From positions 124,001-188,000 of the forward strand of contig NZ_JOGX01000006.1 in the NCBI RefSeq assembly GCF_000719555.1: DNA of 64,000 nt, written 5' to 3'. Source of the stretch: Streptomyces sp. NRRL F-5727. Its GTDB lineage: Bacteria > Actinomycetota > Actinomycetes > Streptomycetales > Streptomycetaceae. Within the stretch, counting starts at the first letter, position 1; each line of letters starts with the position of its first letter. Shown one piece after another: positions 43,216 through 51,058 of this stretch. Both the position numbers and the translations under genes were made by a program. Under the pieces are notes generated by a model that was given only the letters and a program-made list of their open reading frames with translations, was not told the origin of the DNA and made no database searches.

Positions 43216-43287
43216 TCAGCCGGAGACCCGGGAGCTGAGGCTGGGCCGGGTGCGGCCGCGGACGGCGGCCTCCATCGCGACGGTCAT
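43216..43287 (-). CDS. 23-aa leader ORF upstream of the methyltransferase-GNAT gene
   Basis: The frame MTVAMEAAVRGRTRPSLSSR... has an excellent ribosome binding site (AGGAGCTGAGG) and ends 71 nt before the TTG start of the fusion gene. The codons for SLSS contain the exact complement of its own ribosome binding site, so translation of this ORF and folding of the mRNA exclude each other. Coding is inferred from the site and the structure; there is no family match. Confidence 0.55.
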   Translation of the reverse strand: MTVAMEAAVRGRTRPSLSSRVSG

Positions 43288-43300
43288 CAACCTCAGCTCC
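43231..43300 (-). promoter_or_regulatory. 10-bp inverted repeat sequestering the leader ORF ribosome binding site
   Basis: GGAGCTGAGG (43231-43240 on the plus strand, i.e. CCUCAGCUCC in the minus-strand RNA) and its perfect complement (43291-43300, GGAGCUGAGG in the RNA, the ribosome site) are 50 nt apart. A TAGGCT -10-like box (43330-43325) lies just upstream within the end of the transporter gene. Confidence 0.6.
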
Positions 43301-43334
43301 TCTCACGCACGTGTTCGTCCCACGAGCCTAACAG

Positions 43335-44288
43335 TCACAGGCAGAGCCCGGCCTCGTGCGCGGCGTGCCCGGCCGGCTCCAGCTGGAAGGTGCAGTGCTC
43401 CACGTCGAAGTGGTCGCCCAGGCAGCCCTGGAGCTCGTGGAGCATCTTCTCGTGGCCCACCGAGTCCAGCGCCGCCGCGTCCACCACCACGTGCGCGGAG
43501 AGGACCGGCATCCCGGAGGTGATCGTCCAGGCGTGCAGGTCGTGCACGTCCTCCACGCCCGGCAGGGCCAGGATGTGCGCCCGTACCTCCGCCATGTCCA
43601 CGCCCTTGGGCGCCGCCTCCAGGAGCACGTCCAGGGTCTCCCGCAGCAGCTTCACCGTGCGCGGCACGATCATCAGGCCGATGACCAGGGAGGCGATCGG
43701 GTCGGCGTACTGCCAGCCGGTCAGCAGGATGATCGCGGCGGCGACGATCACCGTCACCGAACCGAGCGCGTCGGCCAGCACCTCCAGATAGGCGCCGCGG
43801 ACGTTCAGGCTCTCCTTCTGGCCCCGCATGAGCAGCGACAGCGAGACCACGTTGGCCACCAGGCCGACCACGGCGAAGGCGATGGCGAGTCCGCCCTTGG
43901 TCTCGGCCGGCTCCATGAACCGCTGGACCGCCTCGAAGAGCACGTACCCGCCGACGCCGAGGAGCAGCAGACAGTTGGCGAGCGCCGCCAGGATCTCCGC
44001 CCGGGCGAAGCCGAAGGTGCGGTTCCCGGACGGCGGCCGGTTGGCGAAGTGGATCGCGAGCAGCGCCATCGCCAGACCGATCGCGTCGGTGGCCATGTGC
44101 GCCGCGTCGGCGATCAGCGCCAGCGAGTCGGCGACCAGACCGCCGACGATCTCGACCACCATCACGGAGAGCGTGATCCCGAGCGCGATCCGCAACCGGC
44201 TGCGGTACGCGGCCCCCGCGGTACCGGTCGGCGGCGGCCCCCCGTGGCTGTGTCCGTGGCTGTGCCCGTGGTCGTGTCCAGCCCCCAT
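43335..44288 (-). CDS. Cation diffusion facilitator (CzcD-type zinc/cobalt efflux)
   Basis: This 317-aa transporter has a His/Gly/Asp-rich N-terminus (GHDHGHSHGHSHGG), six transmembrane helices (about 30-220), the helix-2 metal site SLALIADAAHMATDAIGL (HxxxD), the helix-5 site EVLADALGSVTVIV, and a C-terminal cytoplasmic domain with VEDVHDLHAWTITSGMPVLS. It exports Zn2+ or similar ions in exchange for protons. The ATG at 44288 has GGGAGG upstream; a TTG at 44303 would add five residues. ACGGT-N7-ACCGT (44363-44379) upstream is a possible metal-repressor site. Confidence 0.94.
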   Translation of the reverse strand: MGAGHDHGHSHGHSHGGPPPTGTAGAAYRSRLRIALGITLSVMVVEIVGGLVADSLALIADAAHMATDAIGLAMALLAIHFANRPPSGNRTFGFARAEILAALANCLLLLGVGGYVLFEAVQRFMEPAETKGGLAIAFAVVGLVANVVSLSLLMRGQKESLNVRGAYLEVLADALGSVTVIVAAAIILLTGWQYADPIASLVIGLMIVPRTVKLLRETLDVLLEAAPKGVDMAEVRAHILALPGVEDVHDLHAWTITSGMPVLSAHVVVDAAALDSVGHEKMLHELQGCLGDHFDVEHCTFQLEPAGHAAHEAGLCL

Positions 44289-44707
44289 GACATGGCCTCC
44301 CAAGTCCTGTTCCGTCGGTGCCCCGAGTCGTCAGTGAACTACGGGTGGGGGGTATGTGCAACACGGTACTGAACACCGTTGTCATTGCTCTGACCTGCGG
44401 CGATGTCCATTCGGCCGATATGGGTGCGATCACCTGCCGGAATGCCGCCGGAGGCCTCCCCGGCGGCGGTTTGGAGGGCGGGCCGCCGATCGCCGATGAT
44501 GATCACGCGGAGCGCGGCGCACCCCGGCGGCGAGGGGCGGACCGGGGGGAGTCCGGCGTGCGAAGCCTCGGTGAACTCACGCTCCGTTCATCCGATAGCC
44601 TCAGCCGACGTGCCGCCGCCCGGTGCCCGGGGCCAGGGGCGCGCCGTCGTGCCCGGGGCCGTCAGGACCCCCGCCGGCCCACTGCCCGTTCCAAGGAGTG
44701 AGTTCGT
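44289..44707. other. Divergent promoter region (419 bp)
   Basis: No coding frame is credible here. The dyad ACGGT-N7-ACCGT (44363-44379) lies before the efflux gene. A GC-rich hairpin, GCCGCCGG with CCGGCGGC, lies near 44450-44475. A possible promoter for the right-hand operon is TGAACT-N18-TAGCCT around 44573-44602. Twelve-base direct repeats GTGCCCGGGGCC occur near 44622 and 44650, directly ahead of the AAGGAG site used by the next gene. Confidence 0.45.
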
Positions 44708-46522
44708 CTGTCGACCGCCATCCTCACCGGCCCGCCGGCACCCGGATCCTCGCTCGACGCTGATCTGCGGTCGCTCGGCTTCGACGTCCGCCGGGCCGCC
44801 GGCGCCGACGAGGCCCGTACCCTCCTGGCCGCCGTCCCCGCGGGCGAGCGCGTCGCCCTCGTCGACGCCCGCTTCGTCGGGCACCGGCACGCCCTGCGCC
44901 TCGCGCTGACCGACCCCCGCTTCCCGGCCGCCGCCGTGCCCGGCGCGCTCACCGCGCAGCCGGAGGCCCGCCCGGCGCTCGCCCGCGCGCTGACCGCGGC
45001 CCCCGCGCTCACCGCCCCGGCCGCCGCCGCGCCCGAGCGGGACCTCACCGAGGCGGTCGCCGACGCCCTCGACGCCGACGGCGTCGCCGTGCACCGGCCC
45101 GCCCTCGGCACCCTCGTCGCCACCGTCCCCGCCGACGCCGGGGCCCGCCAGGAGGCCCGCGCCGCCGTCGACGCCGTCGACGACGAGGCCGTCCGGCTCC
45201 GCTCCGCCGTGAAGGCCCACGACGGCTTCTTCACCACCTTCTTCATCAGCCCCTACTCGCGGTACATCGCCCGCTGGTGCGCCCGCCGCGGCCTCACCCC
45301 CAACCAGGTCACCACCGCCTCGCTGCTCACCGCCCTGATCGCGGCCGGCTGCGCGGCCACCGGGGAGCGCGGCGGCTACCTCGCCGCCGGCGTGCTGCTG
45401 CTGGTCTCCTTCGTCCTGGACTGCACCGACGGGCAGCTCGCCCGGTACGCGCTCAAGTACTCGACGATGGGCGCCTGGCTCGACGCCACCTTCGACCGGG
45501 CCAAGGAGTACGCCTTCTACGCCGGCCTCGCCCTCGGCGCGGCGCGGAACGGCGACGACGTGTGGACGCTCGCGCTCGCCGCGATGGTCCTCATGACCTG
45601 CCGGCACGTCGTGGACTTCGCCTTCAACGAGTCCAACGTCGACGACGCGGCGACCCCGGGCTCCACCGCGAAGACCAGCCTGGCCCTCTCCAGCCGGCTC
45701 GACGGCGTCGGCTGGACCGTCTGGGCCCGGCGCATGATCATCCTGCCGATCGGCGAGCGCTGGGCGATGATCGCCGTCCTCACCGCCGCCACCAGCCCCC
45801 GGATCGTCTTCTGGGCGCTCATCGTCGGCTGCGCCTTCGCCGCCTGCTACACCACGGCCGGCCGGCTGCTGCGCTCGGTGAAGCGCCGGGCCCCGCGCTC
45901 CGACCGCGCCGCCCGGGCCCTCGCCGACCTCGCGGACTCCGGCCCGCTCGCGCTCCTGGCCGGCCGGATCACCCGCCGCCTCCCGGCGCCCGCCCCGGTC
46001 GCCGCGCTCCTCGGCGCCGCCCTGATGCTCACCGTCGCGGTCACCGCCCCGGTCGGCGGCTGGGCCACCGTCGCCGCCGCCGGCGGCTACGCGCTCCTCG
46101 CCGGCCGCGCCGTCGCCCGCCCGCTCAAGGGCGCCCTCGACTGGCTCGTCCCGCCGCTCTTCCGGGCCGCCGAGTACGGCACGGTCCTGGTCCTCGCCGC
46201 CCGGTCGGACGTGCCGCAGGCCGTCCCCGCCGCATTCGGCCTGGTCGCGGCGGTCGCCTACCATCACTACGACACGGTGTACCGCATTCGCGGCGGCACC
46301 GGCGCGCCGCCCGCCTGGCTGGTGCGGATCACCGGCGGACACGAGGGGCGCACGCTCCTGGTGACCGTCCTCGCCGCGCTCCTCGTGGACCGCGGCGACG
46401 ACTTCACCCTGGCGCTGACCGCCCTGGCGGGCGCGCTCGCCCTCGTGGTGCTCGTGGAGTCCATCCGCTTCTGGGTCTCCTCCGGAGCACCCGCCGTTCA
46501 CGACGAAGGAGAAACAGCATGA
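44708..46522 (+). CDS. CDP-alcohol phosphatidyltransferase with N-terminal domain and DUF5941-type C-terminus (CTG start)
   Basis: This 604-aa membrane enzyme joins CDP-activated groups to an alcohol. It begins with a soluble domain (about 1-150, STAILTGPPAPG start, RVALVDARF) and then has the CDP-OH-P motif DGQLAR-x8-G-x3-D-x3-D, with the first Asp at residue 241 (DCTDGQLARYALKYSTMG, then DATFDR) within several transmembrane helices. A second hydrophobic region of unknown role (about 420-600) follows. The reading frame begins after an in-frame TGA at 44699, and the only near-cognate initiator placed after the strong AAGGAG is CTG at 44708; otherwise 76 clearly coding codons would be lost to a GTG at 44936. 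The next gene overlaps it by 4 bp. Confidence 0.88.
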   Translation: MSTAILTGPPAPGSSLDADLRSLGFDVRRAAGADEARTLLAAVPAGERVALVDARFVGHRHALRLALTDPRFPAAAVPGALTAQPEARPALARALTAAPALTAPAAAAPERDLTEAVADALDADGVAVHRPALGTLVATVPADAGARQEARAAVDAVDDEAVRLRSAVKAHDGFFTTFFISPYSRYIARWCARRGLTPNQVTTASLLTALIAAGCAATGERGGYLAAGVLLLVSFVLDCTDGQLARYALKYSTMGAWLDATFDRAKEYAFYAGLALGAARNGDDVWTLALAAMVLMTCRHVVDFAFNESNVDDAATPGSTAKTSLALSSRLDGVGWTVWARRMIILPIGERWAMIAVLTAATSPRIVFWALIVGCAFAACYTTAGRLLRSVKRRAPRSDRAARALADLADSGPLALLAGRITRRLPAPAPVAALLGAALMLTVAVTAPVGGWATVAAAGGYALLAGRAVARPLKGALDWLVPPLFRAAEYGTVLVLAARSDVPQAVPAAFGLVAAVAYHHYDTVYRIRGGTGAPPAWLVRITGGHEGRTLLVTVLAALLVDRGDDFTLALTALAGALALVVLVESIRFWVSSGAPAVHDEGETA

Positions 46523-47256
46523 TCGGCCTCGTTCTGGCAGCCGGTGCCGGACGGCGACTGCGCCCCTACACCGACACCCTCCCGAAGGCCCTCGTGCCGG
46601 TGGACGGTGACACCACCATCCTCGACCTCACGCTGAAGAACTTCGCCGAGATCGGCCTCACCGAGGTCGCCATCGTCGTCGGCTACCGCAAGGAGGCCGT
46701 CTACGCGCGCAAGGAGGCCCTGGAGGCGAAGTACGGCCTGCAGATCACCCTCGTCGACAACGACAAGGCCGAGGAGTGGAACAACGCCTACTCCCTGTGG
46801 TGCGCCCGTGAGGTCCTCAAGCGCGGTGTGATCCTCGCCAACGGCGACACCGTCCACCCGGTCTCCGTCGAGAAGACCCTGCTCGCCGCCCGCGGCAAGG
46901 GCCAGAAGATCATCCTCGCCCTCGACACGGTGAAGAAGCTCGCCGACGAGGAGATGAAGGTCGTCACCGCCGAGGGCAAGGGCGTCCAGAAGATCACCAA
47001 GCTGATGGACCCGGCCGACGCGACCGGCGAGTACATCGGCGTCACCCTCATCGAGGCCGAGGCCGCCGAGGAGCTCGCCGACGCCCTGGAGGCCACCTTC
47101 GAGCGCGACCCCGACCTGTACTACGAGGACGGCTACCAGGAGCTCGTCAACCGCGGCTTCACCGTCGACGTCGAGCCCATCGGCGAGGTCTCCTGGGTCG
47201 AGATCGACAACCACGACGACCTCGCCAAGGGCCGGGAGATCGCGTGCCGGTACTGA
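46519..47256 (+). CDS. Nucleotidyltransferase (sugar/polyol-phosphate cytidylyltransferase type)
   Basis: This 245-aa cytoplasmic enzyme has the NTP-transferase start LVLAAGAGRRLRPYTDTLPKALVPV (GxGxRxxPxTxxxPK), VDNDKAEEWNNAYSLW, GVILANGDTV with the metal-binding Asp, and a second Asp in VEIDNHDDL. It resembles phosphocholine or inositol-phosphate cytidylyltransferases, so it may activate a polyol phosphate with CTP for the CDP-alcohol enzyme encoded upstream. It overlaps its neighbours by 4 and 13 bp, showing a tight operon. Confidence 0.9.
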   Translation: MIGLVLAAGAGRRLRPYTDTLPKALVPVDGDTTILDLTLKNFAEIGLTEVAIVVGYRKEAVYARKEALEAKYGLQITLVDNDKAEEWNNAYSLWCAREVLKRGVILANGDTVHPVSVEKTLLAARGKGQKIILALDTVKKLADEEMKVVTAEGKGVQKITKLMDPADATGEYIGVTLIEAEAAEELADALEATFERDPDLYYEDGYQELVNRGFTVDVEPIGEVSWVEIDNHDDLAKGREIACRY

Positions 47257-48305
47257 CCCGACTGATCCCGTCGCCGGTCGTCGTCGACATCCGCAGGGGA
47301 GCGCTGGACGACCTGTCCGCGCTCCTCGCGGACCAGCGGATCTCCAGCAACGGCAAGATCGCCGTCGCCATCAGCGGCGGCTCCGGGCTGAAGCTCCGCG
47401 ACCAGTTCGCGCCCGAGCTGCCCGGCGCCGACTGGTACACGGTCTCCGGCGGCACCATCGACGAGGCGGTGAAGCTCGCCGACGCCATGCGCGGCAAGCG
47501 GTACGACGCCGTGGTCGCCCTCGGCGGCGGCAAGATCATCGACGTGACGAAGTACGCGGCGGCCCGGGTCGGACTGCCGCTCGTGGCCATAGCCACCAAC
47601 CTGTCGCACGACGGCATCTGCTCGCCGATCTCCACCCTGGACAACGACAACGGACGCGGCTCCTACGGCGTCCCGACCCCGATCGCGCTGGTCATCGACC
47701 TCGACGTGATCCGGGACGCCCCGATCCGCTTCATCCGCTCCGGCATCGGCGACGCGATCTCCAATATCTCCGCCCTCGCGGACTGGGAGCTCTCCCACCG
47801 CGAGACCGGCGAGAAGATCGACGGCCTGGCCGCCGCCATGGCCCGCAGCGCGGGCGAGGCGGTGCTCCGGCACCCCGGCGGCGTCGGCGACGACGACTTC
47901 CTCGTCACCCTCTCCGAGGGCCTGGTGATGTCCGGCATCGCCATGTCGATCAGCGGCGACAGCCGCCCCTCCTCGGGCGCCTGCCACGAGATCAGCCACG
48001 CCTTCGACCTGCTCTTCCCGGCCCGCGCGGCCAGCCACGGCGAGCAGTGCGGCCTCGGCGCCGCCTTCGCGATGCACCTGCGCGGTGCCCGCGAGGAGGC
48101 CGGCGTGATCGTGGACACCCTGCGCCGGCACGGCCTGCCCGTGCTGCCGGAGGAGATGGGCTTCACCGTCGACGAGTTCGTGCGCGCGGTGGAGTTCGCC
48201 CCGCAGACCCGGCCGGGCCGGTTCACCATCCTGGAACACCTCGACCTGTCCGCCGACGAGATCAGGGACGCGTACGCCGACTATGCCAAAGCCATCGGTA
48301 GCTGA
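47244..48305 (+). CDS. Iron-containing alcohol dehydrogenase family, sn-glycerol-1-phosphate dehydrogenase-like (AraM/EgsA)
   Basis: This 353-aa NAD(P)-dependent enzyme carries the NAD-binding motif VALGGGKIIDVTKYAA, a nucleotide and metal region ATNLSHDGICSPIS, and the metal ligands in CHEISHAFDLL and SHGEQCGLGAA. The family includes archaeal G1P dehydrogenase and bacterial AraM, which make the archaeal-type stereoisomer sn-glycerol-1-phosphate from DHAP, so such a product is likely but not certain. Two CDP-alcohol enzymes and a cytidylyltransferase adjacent fit use of this polyol phosphate. It starts at a GTG 13 bp inside the previous gene. Confidence 0.88.
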   Translation: MPVLTRLIPSPVVVDIRRGALDDLSALLADQRISSNGKIAVAISGGSGLKLRDQFAPELPGADWYTVSGGTIDEAVKLADAMRGKRYDAVVALGGGKIIDVTKYAAARVGLPLVAIATNLSHDGICSPISTLDNDNGRGSYGVPTPIALVIDLDVIRDAPIRFIRSGIGDAISNISALADWELSHRETGEKIDGLAAAMARSAGEAVLRHPGGVGDDDFLVTLSEGLVMSGIAMSISGDSRPSSGACHEISHAFDLLFPARAASHGEQCGLGAAFAMHLRGAREEAGVIVDTLRRHGLPVLPEEMGFTVDEFVRAVEFAPQTRPGRFTILEHLDLSADEIRDAYADYAKAIGS

Positions 48306-49062
48306 GCTCCGCCCGGTCGTCCACCCGCCGGGTGTGAAGGACCGGCGGAGCGGCGAGCACTGGGGCGGCCGCCTCTACATGCGGGAGATCTCCCTGCGGA
48401 TCACCCGCCAGCTGGCGAACACCCGGGTCACCCCGAACCAGCTGACGTACCTGATGACCCTGGCCGGCGTCCTCGCCGCCCCGGCGCTCCTGGTGCCGGG
48501 CGTGGCGGGCGCCGTGCTCGGTGTCGTCGCGGTGCAGCTGTACCTGCTGCTCGACTGCGTCGACGGCGAGCTGGCCCGCTGGAAGAAGCAGTACTCGCTG
48601 GCCGGCGTCTACCTGGACCGGGTCGGCGCCTACCTGTGCGACGCGGCCGTGCTCGTCGGCTTCGGCCTGCGCGCCGCCGACCTCTGGGGCGAGGGCGGGG
48701 CCGACTGGCTGTGGGCCTTCCTCGGCACCCTGGCCGCGCTCGGCGCCATCCTGATCAAGGCCGAGACCGACCTGGTGGGCGTCGCCCGCCACCAGAACGG
48801 CATGCCCCCGGTCAAGGAGGCGGCCTCCGAGCCCCGCTCCTCCGGCATGGCGCTGGCCCGCCGGGCCGCCGCCGCGCTCAAGTTCCACCGGCTGATCCTC
48901 GGGATCGAGGCGTCCCTGCTGATCCTGGTCCTGGCGGTCGTCGACCAGATGCGCGGAGACCTCTTCTTCTCCCGGCTCGGCGTCGCCGTCCTCGCCGGCA
49001 TCGCCCTGCTCCAGACGCTGCTGCACCTCGTCTCGGTGCTCGCGTCCAGCAGACTGAAGTAG
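48283..49062 (+). CDS. CDP-alcohol phosphatidyltransferase (second in the operon)
   Basis: This 259-aa integral membrane protein has the motif DGELARWKKQYSLAGVYLDRVGAYLCD, preceded by helices containing LTYLMTLAGVLAAPALLV, and several later helices. It is smaller than the first CDP-OH-P enzyme of the cluster and lacks the extra N- and C-terminal regions. Its start overlaps the G1P-dehydrogenase-like gene by 23 bp. A hairpin directly after its stop may separate it from the ABC exporter genes. Confidence 0.92.
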   Translation: MPKPSVAELRPVVHPPGVKDRRSGEHWGGRLYMREISLRITRQLANTRVTPNQLTYLMTLAGVLAAPALLVPGVAGAVLGVVAVQLYLLLDCVDGELARWKKQYSLAGVYLDRVGAYLCDAAVLVGFGLRAADLWGEGGADWLWAFLGTLAALGAILIKAETDLVGVARHQNGMPPVKEAASEPRSSGMALARRAAAALKFHRLILGIEASLLILVLAVVDQMRGDLFFSRLGVAVLAGIALLQTLLHLVSVLASSRLK

Positions 49063-49070
49063 CGGGCCCG

Positions 49071-49116
49071 GGGCCCGCCGCCCGCCGGGAAGATCGCCCG
49101 GCGTCCCGGCGGGCCC
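49071..49116 (+). terminator. GC-rich hairpin between the CDP-alcohol gene and the ABC exporter genes
   Basis: GGGCCCGCCG (49071-49080) pairs perfectly with CGGCGGGCCC (49107-49116) and an inner stem extends it. It may be a terminator or attenuator, so the exporter genes may have their own promoter. Confidence 0.5.
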
Positions 49117-49226
49117 CCGGATGGCGTACGGTGTGGCGGCGGACCCGGTGCCGGGGGCCGCCCACCGGTCAGCTGACATCGCGGCACCCCGACGTGCCGC
49201 ACACCGTGAACACGAAAGTTTCGACT

Positions 49227-50159
49227 GTGAGTGACATTCACCAGGGCGGGGCGGTCGCGACCAGCGCGCCTCCGGCCCCCGTCGACGCGGGCCTGGCCCC
49301 GGGCGACCTCGCCGCGAAGTACGGCCTCTCGGTCAGCGGCGCCCGGCCCGGACTGTTCGAGTACGTCCGGCAGCTGTGGAGCCATCGCCACTTCATCATG
49401 GCCTTCTCCTCGGCGAAGCTCACCGCCCAGTACAGCCAGGCCAAGCTGGGCCAGGTCTGGCAGGTGGCGACGCCGCTGCTCAACGCCCTGATCTACTACC
49501 TGATCTTCGGGCTCATCCTGGGCGCCGGAAAGGGCATGGAGAAGGACGTCTACATCCCCTTCCTGGTCACCGGCATCTTCGTGTTCACCTTCACGCAGAG
49601 CTCCGTGATGGCCGGCGTACGGGCGATCTCGGGCAACCTCGGACTGGTGCGCGCCCTGCACTTCCCGCGCGCCAGCCTCCCCATCAGCTTCTCGATCCAG
49701 CAGCTCCAGCAGCTGCTCTTCTCGATGATCGTGCTCGTCGCGATCGTCATGGTCTCCGGCAGCTACCCCTCGGCGAGCTGGCTGCTCGTGATCCCGGCGC
49801 TGCTCCTGCAGTTCGTGTTCAACGTGGGCCTCGCCCTGATCATGGCCCGGGCCGGCGCCAAGACCCCCGACCTCGCGCAGCTGATGCCCTTCGTCATGCG
49901 GACCTGGCTGTACGCCTCCGGCGTCATGTTCTCGATCCCCGTGATGCTCCAGGACAAGCCGCAGTGGATCGCGGACATCCTCATGTACAACCCGGCGGCG
50001 GTCTACATGGACCTGATCCGCTTCGCCCTCATCGACGGCTACGGCTCCGAGAACCTGCCCGACCACGTGTGGGCCACCGGCCTCGGCTGGGCGCTGCTCT
50101 TCGGGATCGGCGGCTTCGTCTACTTCTGGAAGGCCGAGGAGAGGTACGGCCGTGGCTGA
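49227..50159 (+). CDS. ABC-2 type exporter permease (polysaccharide/teichoic acid type, TagG/Wzm-like)
   Basis: This 310-aa membrane protein has a cytoplasmic amphipathic start (residues about 30-70, FEYVRQLWSHRHFIMAFSSAKL, then YSQAKLGQVWQVATPLLNAL, characteristic of Wzm/TagG) and six transmembrane helices. With the ATPase encoded immediately downstream (8-bp overlap) it would export a lipid-linked glycan or phosphopolyol. Two GTG starts are possible, 49206 and 49227; neither has a good ribosome binding site. I prefer 49227, SDIHQGG, because it is closer to the usual length. Confidence 0.9.
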   Translation: MSDIHQGGAVATSAPPAPVDAGLAPGDLAAKYGLSVSGARPGLFEYVRQLWSHRHFIMAFSSAKLTAQYSQAKLGQVWQVATPLLNALIYYLIFGLILGAGKGMEKDVYIPFLVTGIFVFTFTQSSVMAGVRAISGNLGLVRALHFPRASLPISFSIQQLQQLLFSMIVLVAIVMVSGSYPSASWLLVIPALLLQFVFNVGLALIMARAGAKTPDLAQLMPFVMRTWLYASGVMFSIPVMLQDKPQWIADILMYNPAAVYMDLIRFALIDGYGSENLPDHVWATGLGWALLFGIGGFVYFWKAEERYGRG

Positions 50160-50940
50160 CACCACCCAGGGCGCCAAGACGCCCACCGTGATCTGCGACG
50201 ACGTCCACATCGTCTACCGCGTCAACACCGGCGGCGGCGGCAAGGGCAGCGCCACGGCCGCCCTCAGCCGGATCGTCGGCAAGGGCAAGGCCGAGGTCTC
50301 CCGGGGCGTCCGCAAGGTGCACGCCGTCCGCGGCGTCACCTTCACCGCCTACCGCGGCGAGGCCATCGGCCTCATCGGCACCAACGGCTCCGGCAAGTCC
50401 ACCCTGCTGCGCGCCATCGCCGGCCTGCTTCCCACCGAGAGCGGCAAGGTCTACACCGACGGCCAGCCCTCGCTCCTCGGCGTCAACGCGGCCCTGATGA
50501 ACGACCTCACCGGCGAGCGGAACGTCATCCTCGGCGGCCTCGCCATGGGCATGAGCCGCGAGGAGATCCACGCGCGGTATCAGGACATCGTCGACTTCTC
50601 CGGGATCAACGACAAGGGCGACTTCATCAGCCTGCCCATGCGCACCTACTCGTCCGGCATGGGCGCCCGGCTCCGCTTCGCCATCGCGGCCGCCAAGAAC
50701 CACGACGTGCTCCTCATCGACGAGGCGCTCGCCACCGGTGACCGCAAGTTCCAGATCCGCTCCGAGGAGCGGATCCGCGAGCTGCGCAAGGAGGCCGGCA
50801 CGGTCTTCCTGGTCAGCCACAGCAACAAGTCCATCCGGGACACCTGCGACCGGGTGCTCTGGCTGGAGAAGGGCCAGCTCCTGATGGACGGCCCGACCGA
50901 GGAGGTCCTCAAGGCGTACGAGCGCGAGACCGCCCGCTGA
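50152..50940 (+). CDS. ABC exporter ATP-binding protein (TagH/Wzt-like, no C-terminal glycan-binding domain)
   Basis: This 262-aa ATPase has Walker A GTNGSGKST, a signature region YSSGMGARL (the degenerate LSGGQ typical of TagH/Wzt), Walker B LLIDEALATGD and the H-loop VSHS. A long insertion between strand 1 and Walker A (about residues 25-55) is usual for the polysaccharide-export subfamily. The chain ends without the Wzt C-terminal sugar-recognition domain, so the exporter probably does not check a non-reducing-end glycan. It overlaps the permease gene and is followed by a clear terminator. Confidence 0.93.
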   Translation: MADTTQGAKTPTVICDDVHIVYRVNTGGGGKGSATAALSRIVGKGKAEVSRGVRKVHAVRGVTFTAYRGEAIGLIGTNGSGKSTLLRAIAGLLPTESGKVYTDGQPSLLGVNAALMNDLTGERNVILGGLAMGMSREEIHARYQDIVDFSGINDKGDFISLPMRTYSSGMGARLRFAIAAAKNHDVLLIDEALATGDRKFQIRSEERIRELRKEAGTVFLVSHSNKSIRDTCDRVLWLEKGQLLMDGPTEEVLKAYERETAR

Positions 50941-50963
50941 CGCCCTCGCCGCACCCGTACCGC

Positions 50964-50991
50964 ACGCCCCCCGCCACCCGGCGGGGGGCGT
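50964..50991 (+). terminator. Terminator after the ABC exporter genes
   Basis: A perfect 12-bp stem (50964-50975 with 50980-50991) with a 4-nt loop is followed by TCCGGTTTT, 23 bp past the stop codon. Confidence 0.85.
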
Positions 50992-51058
50992 TCCGGTTTT
51001 CGCCGGTCGCGCTTGCCCGCGGAATGTTCATGCGGTCAACATCGGGCAGGATGAGCCC

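Noticed and set aside
44318..44701. Possible small gene in the region before the CDP-alcohol operon
   Set aside because: The frame has no ribosome binding site and crosses probable promoter elements and repeats, and its residue composition is unlike neighbouring proteins.
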